Positions 18,731 to 29,084 of a DNA stretch of 64,000 nt are shown here, one piece after another. Source of the DNA: Burkholderiales bacterium (GTDB taxonomy: Bacteria; Pseudomonadota; Gammaproteobacteria; Burkholderiales; JAEUOS01). A program made the translations under genes and the position numbers. Each line of letters begins with the position of its first letter. Positions within the stretch are counted from its first letter, which is position 1. The stretch covers positions 1-64,000 of the forward strand of contig CANJDH010000001.1 of the NCBI GenBank assembly GCA_947473125.1, in the 5' to 3' direction. Under the pieces are notes generated by a model, which saw nothing but the letters and a program-made list of their open reading frames with translations, did no database searches and was not told where the DNA came from.

Positions 18731-18735
18731 CCATC

Positions 18736-20001
18736 ATGCATCTGGCCACGCTCGGCATCAACCACCACACTGCACCCTTGCACTTGCGCGAGCAGGTGGT
18801 GTTTCATGTCGAACGCCTGCACGCCGCGCTCAGGGAGTTTCTTGAGCAGCGGCTGGCGCGCGAAGCGGCGATCCTCTCCACCTGCAATCGCACCGAAATC
18901 TATTGCGCCACCGACAACCGGCAAACGCTTGAGGAAACCGCCTCCTGGCTGGCGCACTACCACCGCATTGACGCGGCCACCCTGCGCCCACACCTGTACA
19001 CGCTCGATCACGACCACGCCGTGCGCCATGCCTTTCGCGTTGCCGCAGGGCTCGATTCGATGGTGCTGGGCGAGCCGCAAATCCTCGGCCAGATGAAGGA
19101 GGCGGCCAAGAGCGCCGAAAATGCCGGTGCGATGGGCACCTACCTGCACCAACTGTTTCAGCGCTCGTTTGCGGTGGCCAAGGAAGTGCGCAGCACCACG
19201 TCCATCGGTGCGCAGTCGGTTTCGATGGCGGCGGCCTCGGTACGCCTGGCCGGCCGCATTTTTCCCTCGCTGTCGGAAACCCATGTGCTCTTTGTCGGCG
19301 CCGGCGAGATGATCGACCTGACCGCCACCCACTTTGCCGCGCAGAACCCGAAATCGATCACCGTTGCCAATCGCACTGCCGAGCGCGCCGAGGGTCTGGT
19401 GGCGCGCCTCGGGCTGAACGGCCAGCACGGCCGCGCTATCCGCCTCGCCGATTTGCCGGGCGAGCTGCACAAATTTGACGTGGTGGTGTCGTGCACGGCG
19501 AGTTCACTGCCGATCATCGGATTGGGGTTGATTGAATCGGCGCTCAAGAAACGGCGGCGCCGGCCCATGTTCATGGTCGACCTGGCCGTGCCGCGCGACA
19601 TCGAGCCGGAGGCAGCACAGCTCGATGACGTCTACCTCTACACGGTGGATGACCTGGGTGACGTGGTCCAGGAAGGCATGGACGTGCGCAAGGGTGCAGT
19701 GGCCCAGGCCGAAGCGATCATCGAAACACGAGTGCAGGGCTTCATGCACTGGCTGGAAGCGCGCGAAGCGGCGCCGCTGGTCAAGCGCCTGCGCGAGCAG
19801 GCCGAAACACTGCGTTCGGACGAGCTGCAGCGTGCGCTCAGGGCGCTGGAACAAGGCAAACCCGCGGCCGAAGTCATCGAAGCCCTGAGCCGCGCACTGA
19901 CCAACAAGTTGATGCATCCGCCAACTGCCGCACTGTCACAGGTGGGTTCCGACGAGCGCGCGCAGACCACACAGCTGATCCAGACACTCTACAAACTCTG
20001 A
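18736..20001 (+). CDS. hemA: Glutamyl-tRNA reductase
   Basis: Catalyses NADPH-dependent reduction of glutamyl-tRNA(Glu) to glutamate-1-semialdehyde, the first committed step of C5-pathway tetrapyrrole synthesis. The 421-residue length is normal. The N-terminus [14 protein letters not shown] is diagnostic, the catalytic cysteine is C50 in STCNRTEIY, and the tRNA-binding segment [12 protein letters not shown] and the Rossmann motif ([12 protein letters not shown]) are present. A C-terminal dimerisation helix follows. The order hemA-prfA-prmC is conserved in betaproteobacteria. Confidence 0.98.
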   Translation: MHLATLGINHHTAPLHLREQVVFHVERLHAALREFLEQRLAREAAILSTCNRTEIYCATDNRQTLEETASWLAHYHRIDAATLRPHLYTLDHDHAVRHAFRVAAGLDSMVLGEPQILGQMKEAAKSAENAGAMGTYLHQLFQRSFAVAKEVRSTTSIGAQSVSMAAASVRLAGRIFPSLSETHVLFVGAGEMIDLTATHFAAQNPKSITVANRTAERAEGLVARLGLNGQHGRAIRLADLPGELHKFDVVVSCTASSLPIIGLGLIESALKKRRRRPMFMVDLAVPRDIEPEAAQLDDVYLYTVDDLGDVVQEGMDVRKGAVAQAEAIIETRVQGFMHWLEAREAAPLVKRLREQAETLRSDELQRALRALEQGKPAAEVIEALSRALTNKLMHPPTAALSQVGSDERAQTTQLIQTLYKL

Positions 20002-20072
20002 CCGATTCGGTGCTGCCACCGGCCCGTTGCGGTACGGCACGCCCGAATCAACCCGTTCCGGACCGATTCGCG

Positions 20073-21158
20073 ATGAAACCCTCGATGGCCGCCAAACTGG
20101 CGCAACTCACGCGCCGCCGCACCGAGCTCGACAGCCTGCTGTCGGATCCGGACGTCACGGGCAATCTGGACAACTACCGCAAGCTGACGCGCGAACACGC
20201 CGACCTCACCCCGGTGGTGGCGCTGTATGCGCAATACACCGCGCGCGAGGCCGATGCGGCCAGCGCCATGGAGATGCTCCCGGACCCGGAGATGAAGGCG
20301 TTTGGCGAGGAGGAACTGCGCGCCGCAAAAGACGACCTCCTGGCACTCGAAAAAGACCTGGAGCGCGCCCTGCTGCCGCGCGACCCGAACGACGACAGAA
20401 ACATTTTCCTGGAGATCCGTGCCGGTACCGGCGGCGACGAGTCGGCGCTGTTTGCCGGCGACCTGCTGCGCATGTACACGCGCTTCGCCGAACGCCAGGG
20501 TTGGCAGGTTGAACTGACGTCAGAGAGCCCGTCGGACCTCGGCGGCTACAAGGAAGTGATCCTGCGCATCATCGGCCAGGGCGCGTACTCGCGCCTCAAG
20601 TTCGAATCCGGCGGGCATCGGGTGCAGCGCGTCCCGGAAACCGAAGCGCAGGGACGCATCCATACCTCGGCCTGCACCGTGGCGGTGATGCCCGAGGCCG
20701 ACGCCGCAACCGATGTCGTGATTCGCCCCGACGACATCCGCATCGACGTGTTTCGTGCGTCCGGAGCGGGCGGCCAGCACGTCAACAAGACCGAGTCAGC
20801 GGTGCGCATTACCCACTTCCCCACCGGCATCGTCGCCGAGTGCCAGGATGGCCGCTCGCAGCACCAGAACAAGGATCGCGCCATGGCGGTGCTGGCGGCG
20901 CGCATCAAGGACAAGGAGACGCGCGAAGCCCAGGCCAAGGAGGCTGCCACGCGCAAGGGCCTGATCGGCTCGGGCGACCGTTCCGAACGCATCCGCACGT
21001 ACAATTTCCCACAGGGGCGCGTCACTGACCACCGCATCAACCTGACGCTGTACAAGATCGCCTTCATCATGGATGGCGACATGGACGAGTTGACCGGCGC
21101 GCTGATGGCCGAGTTCCAGGCAGAACAGCTCGCGGCGCTTGCCGGGTCCGACGCGTAA
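20073..21158 (+). CDS. prfA: Peptide chain release factor 1
   Basis: Recognises UAA and UAG and triggers peptidyl-tRNA hydrolysis. Starting at ATG 20073 gives 361 residues, the standard RF1 size; the frame is open further upstream but that part is not RF1-like. The PxT anticodon-like motif appears as PET in [13 protein letters not shown], and the catalytic GGQ is at 233-235 (GAGGQHVNK), the same numbering as the E. coli protein. It overlaps the next gene by one base. PrmC, which methylates this glutamine, is encoded directly downstream. Confidence 0.98.
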   Translation: MKPSMAAKLAQLTRRRTELDSLLSDPDVTGNLDNYRKLTREHADLTPVVALYAQYTAREADAASAMEMLPDPEMKAFGEEELRAAKDDLLALEKDLERALLPRDPNDDRNIFLEIRAGTGGDESALFAGDLLRMYTRFAERQGWQVELTSESPSDLGGYKEVILRIIGQGAYSRLKFESGGHRVQRVPETEAQGRIHTSACTVAVMPEADAATDVVIRPDDIRIDVFRASGAGGQHVNKTESAVRITHFPTGIVAECQDGRSQHQNKDRAMAVLAARIKDKETREAQAKEAATRKGLIGSGDRSERIRTYNFPQGRVTDHRINLTLYKIAFIMDGDMDELTGALMAEFQAEQLAALAGSDA

Positions 21159-21982
21159 TGCTCGAAGGGTTGCTGCGCGCATCCGGGCTGCCGTGGCTCG
21201 AGGCGCGCCTGCTCGCCGAGCGGGCACTTCGCTTGACGGCCGTGCAGGTGGCAATGCGCTTGCGTGATCCGGTCTCGAGCGTCGACCAGGCAGCACTGGA
21301 GGCCCTCTGGGCACGGCGGCGCGGCGGCGAACCGGTAGCGTATATCCTCGGCGAGCGCGAGTTTTACGGGCGCCGCTTTACGGTCACCCCGGCAGTACTG
21401 ATTCCGCGGCCCGAAACAGAGCTGCTCTGCGAGGCAGTACTGGAGCGCGTCTCCGGGCCATCGGCTCTGACAGCCGCGTCAGTGCTGGATCTTGGCACCG
21501 GTAGCGGCGCGATCGCCGTCACGTTGGCCTGCGAGCGACCCGACCTCCGCGTGACGGCGGTCGACACATCCGTTGCGGCGCTGGATGTCGCGCGTCACAA
21601 CGCCCTTCGTCTGTGCGCTGCGGCCGGCATTCGTTGCGTCATCAGCAACTGGTTCGACGCCCTCGGCACGGAGCGATTCGACATGATTGCGAGCAACCCG
21701 CCTTACGTCGCGGCCGGCGACCCGCACCTGGTCAGCGGCGACCTGCGATTCGAACCGCCCGGTGCGCTTCAAGCCGGCGCTGACGGCATGGACAGTCTGC
21801 GTGCCATCGCTGCGGCAGCAGCGCAACACCTGAAGCCGGCCGGCTGGCTGCTCATGGAACACGGGTTCTCACAGGGCGAGGAGGTGCGTGGGCTGCTGTC
21901 CCGGCACGGCTTTTCAGACGTCCTGACCCTGCGCGATCTGGCCGGTCTGGAACGCGTCAGCGGTGGCCGACTGCCCGACTGA
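21158..21982 (+). CDS. prmC: Peptide chain release factor N5-glutamine methyltransferase
   Basis: Methylates the GGQ glutamine of release factors using S-adenosylmethionine. The 274-residue protein has the helical N-terminal substrate-binding domain, the PRPETE motif near residue 85, the SAM-binding motif VLDLGTGSGAIAV near 110 and the catalytic NPPY at 180-183. It starts on the last base of the prfA stop (TAATG), consistent with translational coupling. Confidence 0.97.
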   Translation: MLEGLLRASGLPWLEARLLAERALRLTAVQVAMRLRDPVSSVDQAALEALWARRRGGEPVAYILGEREFYGRRFTVTPAVLIPRPETELLCEAVLERVSGPSALTAASVLDLGTGSGAIAVTLACERPDLRVTAVDTSVAALDVARHNALRLCAAAGIRCVISNWFDALGTERFDMIASNPPYVAAGDPHLVSGDLRFEPPGALQAGADGMDSLRAIAAAAAQHLKPAGWLLMEHGFSQGEEVRGLLSRHGFSDVLTLRDLAGLERVSGGRLPD

Positions 21983-22109
21983 TCCGGGTTTAACAAAGGT
22001 TTAATACTACGGCATTGAAAAAGCTATAAACTGCACGTCCGCACCGTAGCAGTGCAGCAAGCGGTAGCGCCGCAGTGACAGACTCGCGTCGGGCGACGTG
22101 CAGACCCCC

Positions 22110-23333
<1,224 letters not shown>

Positions 23334-23348
23334 TTGCACCGCCACCGA

Positions 23349-23375
23349 TGTTGATTCGTCAACAACTGTTGTTTT
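23349..23375 (+). terminator. Possible terminator between the two kinase genes
   Basis: A 6-bp stem TGTTGA/TCAACA closed by a TTCG tetraloop (23349-23364) is followed by ACTGTTGTTTT. The stem is short and the T-run brief, so attenuation rather than full termination is possible. Confidence 0.35.
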
Positions 23376-23467
23376 AACGTTTGTTGACACCACCATCGTG
23401 CAGGACCGGATAGCATCGAGCCACGCCTTCGTGCCTTTCGCGAAAATAGCGATTCCTTACGCAGCAC

Positions 23468-24724
23468 ATGCCCAGAATTCTCCTTGTTGACGACGATGCG
23501 GCCGAGCTCAAGCTCGCCAGTCTGTACATCAGTCGCGCCGGTTATGAAGTCGAAGAGTGCGCCGATGGGATACAAGCACTCGGACGTGCGCTTGCCGCCC
23601 CCCCCGACCTGATCATCTGCGACCTGCAGATGCCCGCGCTGGATGGTTTCGGCTTGCTCTCGGCGTTGCGGGCACAAACCCGGACCGCGGGCATCCCCGT
23701 GATTTTCCTCACCTCACACACGCAACACAGCCACTTTCGCCGGGCGATGCGCCTGGGAGCCGATGATTTCCTGGCCAAACCGGTCAATCGCTCGGACCTG
23801 CTCGAGGCGATATCGTCGCGCCTGTTGCGGCTGGAGTTGGTACGGTCGGCGCCGCTGCCGGTGTTGCGCATCGATCCGGTCGCGGAGGACGGGGCCGTTT
23901 GGCCAGCCTCGCCCCGAATCCCTGCCGGCATCCAGGAATTGGGGGATTACGTCCTCGAATCGGAAATTGCCAAGGGCGGGTCATCCACGATCTATCTGGC
24001 ACGCCACAAGATCGAAGCAAGCCAGGTTGCGATCAAGCTGATTCGCCTCGATGGCCATACGCCGCCGGACGTGCTCGGTCGCTTCATCAACGAGCATGAG
24101 TTGCTCGAGCGCCTGCGGCATCCGAACATCGTGCCCATTTTCGGCCAGGGTTTCTCCGATCATCACGCCTATATCGCCATGGAGTACTTTCCACGCGGCA
24201 GCCTGACAGGCATGCTCAAGGCGCCGCTGCCCCATGCCGCGGTCAAACTGGTCCTGCAGCAATGCGCCGCCGGACTTGAAGCGGCACACCATGCCGGCAT
24301 CGTGCATCGCGACCTCAAGCCCGACAACGTGATGCTGCGCGCCGACGGTACGCTGGCACTGACCGACTTCGGCATCGCCAAAGACCTGCATGCGGCAACC
24401 GAATCGACCGACCACGGCATCGTGCTGGGCACACCCGCCTACATGGCGCCCGAGCAGGCGATGGGCAAGCAAGTCGATGCCAGTTGCGACATTTACAGCC
24501 TGGGCGTGATGCTCTACCAGATGCTCACCGGCGAGAAGCCCTTCCCTGGTGACGACCACCAGACCATCATTTACGGCCATCTCAACGCGCCGGTACCGCG
24601 CCTGCCCGCGCACGCCGCGCAATGGCAGGATCTGCTCGACCTGATGATGGCCAAGCTGCCGCCGGCGCGGCCGGCCAACGCGGCGGCGCTCCAGGCGTGC
24701 CTTGGTCAATTTCACCTGCGGTGA
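23468..24724 (+). CDS. Receiver domain - Ser/Thr protein kinase hybrid (copy 2)
   Basis: This is a 418-residue paralogue of the preceding gene. The receiver has D8-D10, phospho-acceptor D52 (LIICDLQMPALDG) and FLAKPVN. The kinase has KGGSSTIYLA, catalytic lysine in VAIKLI, HRDLKPDN with D282, DFGIAKD and GTPAYMAPEQ, so it looks active. The linker is diverged from copy 1 while both catalytic domains are conserved. The ATG at 23468 has little Shine-Dalgarno character. No membrane segment. It ends 4 nt before the decayed LysM-FecR gene, so the two were probably one transcription unit with the FHA gene. Confidence 0.9.
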   Translation: MPRILLVDDDAAELKLASLYISRAGYEVEECADGIQALGRALAAPPDLIICDLQMPALDGFGLLSALRAQTRTAGIPVIFLTSHTQHSHFRRAMRLGADDFLAKPVNRSDLLEAISSRLLRLELVRSAPLPVLRIDPVAEDGAVWPASPRIPAGIQELGDYVLESEIAKGGSSTIYLARHKIEASQVAIKLIRLDGHTPPDVLGRFINEHELLERLRHPNIVPIFGQGFSDHHAYIAMEYFPRGSLTGMLKAPLPHAAVKLVLQQCAAGLEAAHHAGIVHRDLKPDNVMLRADGTLALTDFGIAKDLHAATESTDHGIVLGTPAYMAPEQAMGKQVDASCDIYSLGVMLYQMLTGEKPFPGDDHQTIIYGHLNAPVPRLPAHAAQWQDLLDLMMAKLPPARPANAAALQACLGQFHLR

Positions 24725-24728
24725 GTGC

Positions 24729-25355
24729 ATGATGCCGCGCTCGTTGTTGCCTTCCCGCCGCATGGCGACCAGCGCGCGTCACATTTGCAACTACGCCCGC
24801 ACCCGTCAAGGCAACCCCGCCTGGATGGCGGCGCTTCTCGCCTTCACGTTGACAAGCCCCGCACTGATGGCGCACGCCGACACCGACTTGCGCTACGAGG
24901 TGATGCCGGGAGACACGCTCGAACGCCTGGCACAGCGTCTGATGGAGCAGCCGCGCCGCTACCGCGAGATTGTGCGACTCAACGGCCTTGGCAATCAGGA
25001 TCTGATCAGTCCGGGTTAGGTACTTCGTTTTCCGGCGCACTATCTCAAGATGTAGCCCGATGAAGCGACGATTTCGTCCACCAAGGGCGCGGCGTCAGTT
25101 GACGGAACAAGCGCGACAGTGGGCGCCAGGGCGGGGGCAGAGGCTGCGGGCGGCTACATCCTGCAAATGGCCGACGACAACCAGGTCTCGCGCGGTGTGA
25201 CGGAACACAAACCGGCCCAAACCCGGCATCAAATCGCCCTCGATTCGTCGCCGCGCCGGGTGTTGTACTGGCCGGTTCGCAGCGTCGATGGTGCCGGCGA
25301 ACCCGGACCAGCCGGGTCCACCCAGACGTTTGAACTGGGCATGCGGGCCGATTGA
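24729..25355 (+). pseudogene. Decayed LysM-FecR gene with two in-frame amber stops
   Basis: Reading one frame from ATG 24729 gives a signal peptide ending ALMAHA and a LysM domain (LRYEVMPGDTLERLAQRLM, then NGLGNQDLISPG). A TAG at 25017-25019 interrupts it. The same frame continues as VLRFPAHYLKM, the expected end of a LysM linker, then a second TAG at 25053-25055. It then resumes with a FecR-like stretch (GAASVDGTSATVGA, GGYILQMADDNQV) to TGA at 25353-25355. Intact relatives carry LysM plus FecR in one periplasmic protein. The frame is unbroken and only stop codons intervene, so this looks like point-mutation decay. The LysM part alone could still be made as a 96-residue exported protein. 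Confidence 0.75.
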
Positions 25356-25473
25356 TCGGCCACAGCGTCGGTTCTGCCCGACATCGAACCGGCAGCGGCG
25401 CGCCACTGCCCGTTTTCATGCCCGATTTGCAGTACCATTACGCGCTCAAATACGCATTCGATTCGGGGAATTC

Positions 25474-25824
25474 ATGGCGCGACTTATTCTGAGCGTGGAC
25501 GGCGTGGTGCTCAAGGAGTACACCATTGCCAAAGAGCGCACCACGATCGGCCGCAAGGCGGTCAATGACGTGCAGATCGAAGACTCGTTCCTGTCGAGCG
25601 AACACGCCAGCATCACCCAGATCGGCAACGACTGTATCCTCGAGGACCTCGACAGCACCAACGGCACTGTGGTCAATGGCAAGCCGGTCAAGCGCCATTT
25701 GCTCAAAAGCAATGAAGTGATTGAATTTGGCGACTACAAGCTCAATTTTGTCGATGAGGTGGACTACACCCAGGACAACTTCCTGTTCTCCCGCATGGTG
25801 CGGACAAAATCAGTCAAGCCCTGA
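25474..25824 (+). CDS. FHA-domain protein
   Basis: This is a 116-residue protein consisting almost entirely of one forkhead-associated domain, which binds phosphothreonine peptides. ATG 25474 follows GGGGAA; longer in-frame starts have no family similarity. Landmarks are TIGRKAVND (G26-R27), the SSEHAS motif (41-46, normally SRxHA) and DLDSTNGTVVNGK (58-70), with E in the usual arginine-adjacent position. The short C-terminal tail ends SRMVRTKSVKP. Placed just after two receiver/kinase hybrids, it is a likely reader of their phosphorylation. Confidence 0.9.
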   Translation: MARLILSVDGVVLKEYTIAKERTTIGRKAVNDVQIEDSFLSSEHASITQIGNDCILEDLDSTNGTVVNGKPVKRHLLKSNEVIEFGDYKLNFVDEVDYTQDNFLFSRMVRTKSVKP

Positions 25825-25848
25825 ACCTGACCCAACAAGGAAACTGCG

Positions 25849-26160
25849 ATGGATACCCAAGAGCGCATCAAGCAAACCGTCACCGGCAGCCCGGTCGTAT
25901 TGTTCATGAAGGGTACCCCGACCTTCCCGCAATGCGGCTTTTCGGCCAAGGCGATCCAGCTGTTGAAAATGAGCGGCGTCACCGAAGTGACCACCGTCAA
26001 CGTCCTCGAAGACCCGGAAGTACGCCAGGGCATCAAGGAGTTTGCCAACTGGCCGACGATTCCGCAGCTTTACGTCAACGGCGAATTCATCGGCGGCACG
26101 GACATCATGACCGAGATGTACCAGTCGGGCGAGTTGCAGCAGGTCCTGGGCGCGAAATAG
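25849..26160 (+). CDS. grxD: Monothiol glutaredoxin (Grx4 type)
   Basis: This 103-residue cytosolic protein has the monothiol CGFS active site at 29-32 ([10 protein letters not shown]), the glutathione-binding [16 protein letters not shown] segment and the GTD turn. Members bind a [2Fe-2S] cluster with glutathione and move clusters to client proteins. A clear terminator follows at 26182. The position downstream of prmC is conserved in many betaproteobacteria, although here two kinase genes, a pseudogene and the FHA gene intervene. Confidence 0.97.
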   Translation: MDTQERIKQTVTGSPVVLFMKGTPTFPQCGFSAKAIQLLKMSGVTEVTTVNVLEDPEVRQGIKEFANWPTIPQLYVNGEFIGGTDIMTEMYQSGELQQVLGAK

Positions 26161-26181
26161 CACCGCATTGACACTGCACAC

Positions 26182-26210
26182 AAAGGCCGCATTCTGCGGC
26201 CTTTGCTTTT
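26182..26210 (+). terminator. Rho-independent terminator after grxD
   Basis: A perfect 9-bp stem AAAGGCCGC/GCGGCCTTT with loop ATTCT (26182-26204) is followed by GCTTTT. It lies 21 nt after the grxD stop. Confidence 0.85.
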
Positions 26211-26226
26211 GCGCGCATCCCCCTCC

Positions 26227-26568
26227 ATGCTGCCGGCCCTGACGCTCTTGCTGGTGTACCAGACGGTCGGCGAAATGCTGGCACATGCGCTGGACCTGCC
26301 GGTGCCCGGACCGGTCATCGGCATGCTGCTCCTGTTTGCGTCCCTGGTACTCAAGGGTAGCGCCCCAGACAACCTGCGCGATACGGCCAATACGTTGCTG
26401 TCGCATCTGTCACTGCTGTTTGTGCCGGCCGGTGTCGGCATCATGGTGCACGCCGGGCGCATCCGCGGCGAAGCCTTGCCGATCATCGTGTCGCTGGTGG
26501 TCAGCACCGCCGTCACCATCGCCGTGACGGCCCTGGTGTTTTCATGGCTTCGGAAACACGGCAAATGA
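26227..26568 (+). CDS. CidA/LrgA-family holin-like membrane protein
   Basis: This 113-residue protein has four predicted helices and the family signature PVPGPVIGMLLLFASL. ATG 26227 is the first sensible start. The family oligomerises in the cytoplasmic membrane and is linked to murein hydrolase control, overflow metabolism and pyruvate transport. It overlaps the lrgB-like gene by 4 nt (ATGA), so the pair is translationally coupled. The start lies just after the grxD terminator, so a promoter must sit in or near that hairpin or read-through occurs. Confidence 0.88.
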   Translation: MLPALTLLLVYQTVGEMLAHALDLPVPGPVIGMLLLFASLVLKGSAPDNLRDTANTLLSHLSLLFVPAGVGIMVHAGRIRGEALPIIVSLVVSTAVTIAVTALVFSWLRKHGK

Positions 26569-27293
26569 ACGCCCGCTTCAACGACATCTGGGTTTACCTC
26601 ACGGCCACGCCGCTGCTCGGGCTGACCCTGACCCTGATTGCCTACCAACTGGCCTACTGGCTCTATGCGAAGGCCAGGTTTCACCCGCTGCTCAATCCGG
26701 TGGCGATATCGGTTGCCTTGCTGGCCACCTTGCTGGCGCTCACCGGCACGGCATACCAGACCTACTTTTCAGGCGCGCAGTTCGTCCACTTCCTGCTCGG
26801 GCCGGCCACCGTGGCGCTTGCCATACCGCTGTATGCGCAACTGGCGCGCCTCAAGGCCGAATGGCGCTCGCTGCTCATCGCGCTGGTCGCCGGTTGCGTC
26901 ACCGCCACATCGAGCGCCATGCTGTTTGCGTGGATGTTCGGCGCGAGCCGAACCACACTGCTGTCGCTAGCGCCGAAATCGGTCACCACGCCAATCGCAA
27001 TGGGAATCGCCGAGAAAATTGGCGGCCTGCCGTCGCTCACTGCGGTACTGGTGGTGTCGACGGGCATCATTGGTGCGGTGCTTGCAAAATATATCCTCGA
27101 CGCCCTCAAGATTGTCGATCACGCGGTGCGCGGCTTCGCCACCGGTGTCGCCGCGCACGGCATCGGCACGGCCCGGGCGTTTCAGGTCAGCGAAGAAGCC
27201 GGTGCGTTTGCCGGACTCGCGATGGGCCTCAATGGCGCGTTGACCGCGCTTCTGGTTCCGCTGGCGCTTTGGGCCGCGGCAAAACTCATGTAA
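26565..27293 (+). CDS. LrgB/CidB-family membrane protein
   Basis: A 242-residue polytopic protein starting at ATG 26565 inside the upstream stop. Family features include YQTYFSGAQFVHFLLGPATVALA, LAPKSVTTPIAMGI and GTARAFQ. It partners CidA/LrgA proteins. Its TAA (27291-27293) directly abuts the reverse-strand stop of the acyl-CoA ligase gene with no intergenic base. Confidence 0.93.
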   Translation: MNARFNDIWVYLTATPLLGLTLTLIAYQLAYWLYAKARFHPLLNPVAISVALLATLLALTGTAYQTYFSGAQFVHFLLGPATVALAIPLYAQLARLKAEWRSLLIALVAGCVTATSSAMLFAWMFGASRTTLLSLAPKSVTTPIAMGIAEKIGGLPSLTAVLVVSTGIIGAVLAKYILDALKIVDHAVRGFATGVAAHGIGTARAFQVSEEAGAFAGLAMGLNGALTALLVPLALWAAAKLM

Positions 27294-28988
27294 TCACGCG
27301 ACGTTGGCGGTGCGCGCCGATTCCTCATCACGCAGGCTGCGGCGCAGGATCTTGCCGACATTGGTCTTGGGCAACTCGGTGCGAAATTCGATGTGCCTGG
27401 GGCACTTGTAGGCGGTCAGGTTTTCCTTGCAGAACGCCCTGATCTGCGCTTCGGTGAGCGTCGCATCTTTCTTCACCACAAACAATTTCACCGCCTCGGA
27501 TGAATGCGCGTCGGGCACGCCCACCGCAGCGCATTCGAGCACCTGCGGCATTTGCGCCACCACCTCTTCAACCTCGTTGGGATACACGTTGAACCCCGAG
27601 ACGAGAATCATGTCCTTCTTGCGATCGACAATTTTGGTATATCCCCGCGCATCCATGATGCCGACGTCGCCGGACTTGAAAAAACCGTCCGCGCACATGA
27701 CCCGCGCCGTTTCGTCGGGGCGTTGCCAGTAACCGGCCATCACCTGCGGCCCGCGAATGCAGATTTCGCCCGCCTCACCCAGCGGCACGTCGTTGCCGTC
27801 ATCATCGCGGATCGTGATTTCGGTAGAAGGCAGGGGCAGGCCAATAGTGCCGGAAAACTCTGTCGTCACGACGGAATTGCAGGTTGCCGACGGCGAGGTT
27901 TCGGACAGACCGTAGCCCTCGGCGATCGCGCAACCGGTGATTTTCTTCCAGCGCTCGGCGACGGCGCGCTGCACCGCCATGCCGCCGCCGTTGGAGACGC
28001 GCAGGCTGGAAAAATCGAGCTTGTCGAAATCCGGATGGTTCATCAATGCGTTGAATAGCGTGTTGACGCCGGTGAACATGTGAAACTTGTGCCGCGCCAG
28101 TTCCTTGACGAACCCGGGAATGTCCTTGGGGTTAACGATCAGGATGTTGCGGCCGCCGATCTTGGTGTAAAGCAGGCAGTTCACCGTGAGAGAAAAGATG
28201 TGATACAGCGGCAGCGCCGTGATGATGGCGAGTTGCTCACTTGGGTCGCCGCGCATCAGCGCCGGCGACATCCAGGCCTCCGACTGCAGGATGTTGGCGA
28301 CGATGTTGCGATTGGTCAGCGTTGCCCCTTTGGATACCCCCGTGGTGCCGCCGGTGTATTGCAGGAACGCCGCGTCTTCCGGCCCGACCTCGACCGGATG
28401 CAGGGTCATGGCCGTGCCTTCGCCAATCATGCGATTGAAGCGGATCGCATCGTCAAGATCGAACGCCGGCACCATTTTTTTGACGTTGCGCACGACGAAA
28501 TTGACCAGTACCCCCTTGATGCCGAGCAAGTCTCCCAGGGACGCGACCACGACATGCCTGATCTGCGTATGCGCCACCACGTGTTCGAGCGGGGTGGCAA
28601 AATTCTCGAGGATGACGATGGCTTCGGCGCCGGAATCCTTGAGCTGGTGCTCAAGCTCGCGCGGCGTATAAAGCGGGTTGACATTCACGACGGTACAGCC
28701 GGCGCGCAGGATGCCGAAAATCGCCACCGGGTACTGCAGCACGTTGGGCATCATCACCGCAACGCGTGCGCCTTTTTGCAGGCCCTTGGCCTGCAGCCAC
28801 GCCGCAAACGCACGCGACAAGCCATCAAGCTGGCGAAACGTGATGGTCTTGCCCATGCAGGTGTAGGCATCGCGATCGGCGAACTGCGCCACGCTGTCAT
28901 CCACCAATGCCCTGAGCGACGCATAGCGCGACGGGTCGATCTCGGCAGGCATGCCTTCAGGGTAGCTTTTGAGCCATATTTTTTCCAT
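27294..28988 (-). CDS. fadD: Long-chain fatty-acid-CoA ligase
   Basis: This 564-residue adenylate-forming enzyme activates fatty acids with ATP and CoA at the inner membrane face. It carries the P-loop-like YTGGTTGVSKGA, the GYGLSETSP motif, SGDVGIMDARGYTKIVDRKKD (the FACS signature region) and the C-terminal catalytic lysine region LPKTNVGKILRRSLRDE. Length and N-terminus (MEKIWLKSYPEGMPAEI) match proteobacterial FadD. It is monocistronic and convergent with the lrgB-like gene. Confidence 0.95.
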   Translation of the reverse strand: MEKIWLKSYPEGMPAEIDPSRYASLRALVDDSVAQFADRDAYTCMGKTITFRQLDGLSRAFAAWLQAKGLQKGARVAVMMPNVLQYPVAIFGILRAGCTVVNVNPLYTPRELEHQLKDSGAEAIVILENFATPLEHVVAHTQIRHVVVASLGDLLGIKGVLVNFVVRNVKKMVPAFDLDDAIRFNRMIGEGTAMTLHPVEVGPEDAAFLQYTGGTTGVSKGATLTNRNIVANILQSEAWMSPALMRGDPSEQLAIITALPLYHIFSLTVNCLLYTKIGGRNILIVNPKDIPGFVKELARHKFHMFTGVNTLFNALMNHPDFDKLDFSSLRVSNGGGMAVQRAVAERWKKITGCAIAEGYGLSETSPSATCNSVVTTEFSGTIGLPLPSTEITIRDDDGNDVPLGEAGEICIRGPQVMAGYWQRPDETARVMCADGFFKSGDVGIMDARGYTKIVDRKKDMILVSGFNVYPNEVEEVVAQMPQVLECAAVGVPDAHSSEAVKLFVVKKDATLTEAQIRAFCKENLTAYKCPRHIEFRTELPKTNVGKILRRSLRDEESARTANVA

Positions 28989-29000
28989 GCCATCCTCGTA

Positions 29001-29071
29001 AAACCGTTGGTGGGAGCGGATCTACACCCGCATGCCCCTGTAAACCCTGGTGCGAGCGGATGTGCGCCCGG
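29001..29071. repeat. Two diverged copies of a REP-like element
   Basis: Copies at about 29001-29031 and 29042-29071 share AAACC, GGTG, GAGCGGAT and CCCG with a period near 41 bp. They fill the gap between the hydratase and fadD genes. The GGTGxGAGCGGAT core resembles dispersed extragenic palindromes of proteobacteria. Confidence 0.45.
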
Positions 29072-29084
29072 TGGGAAATCCGCT

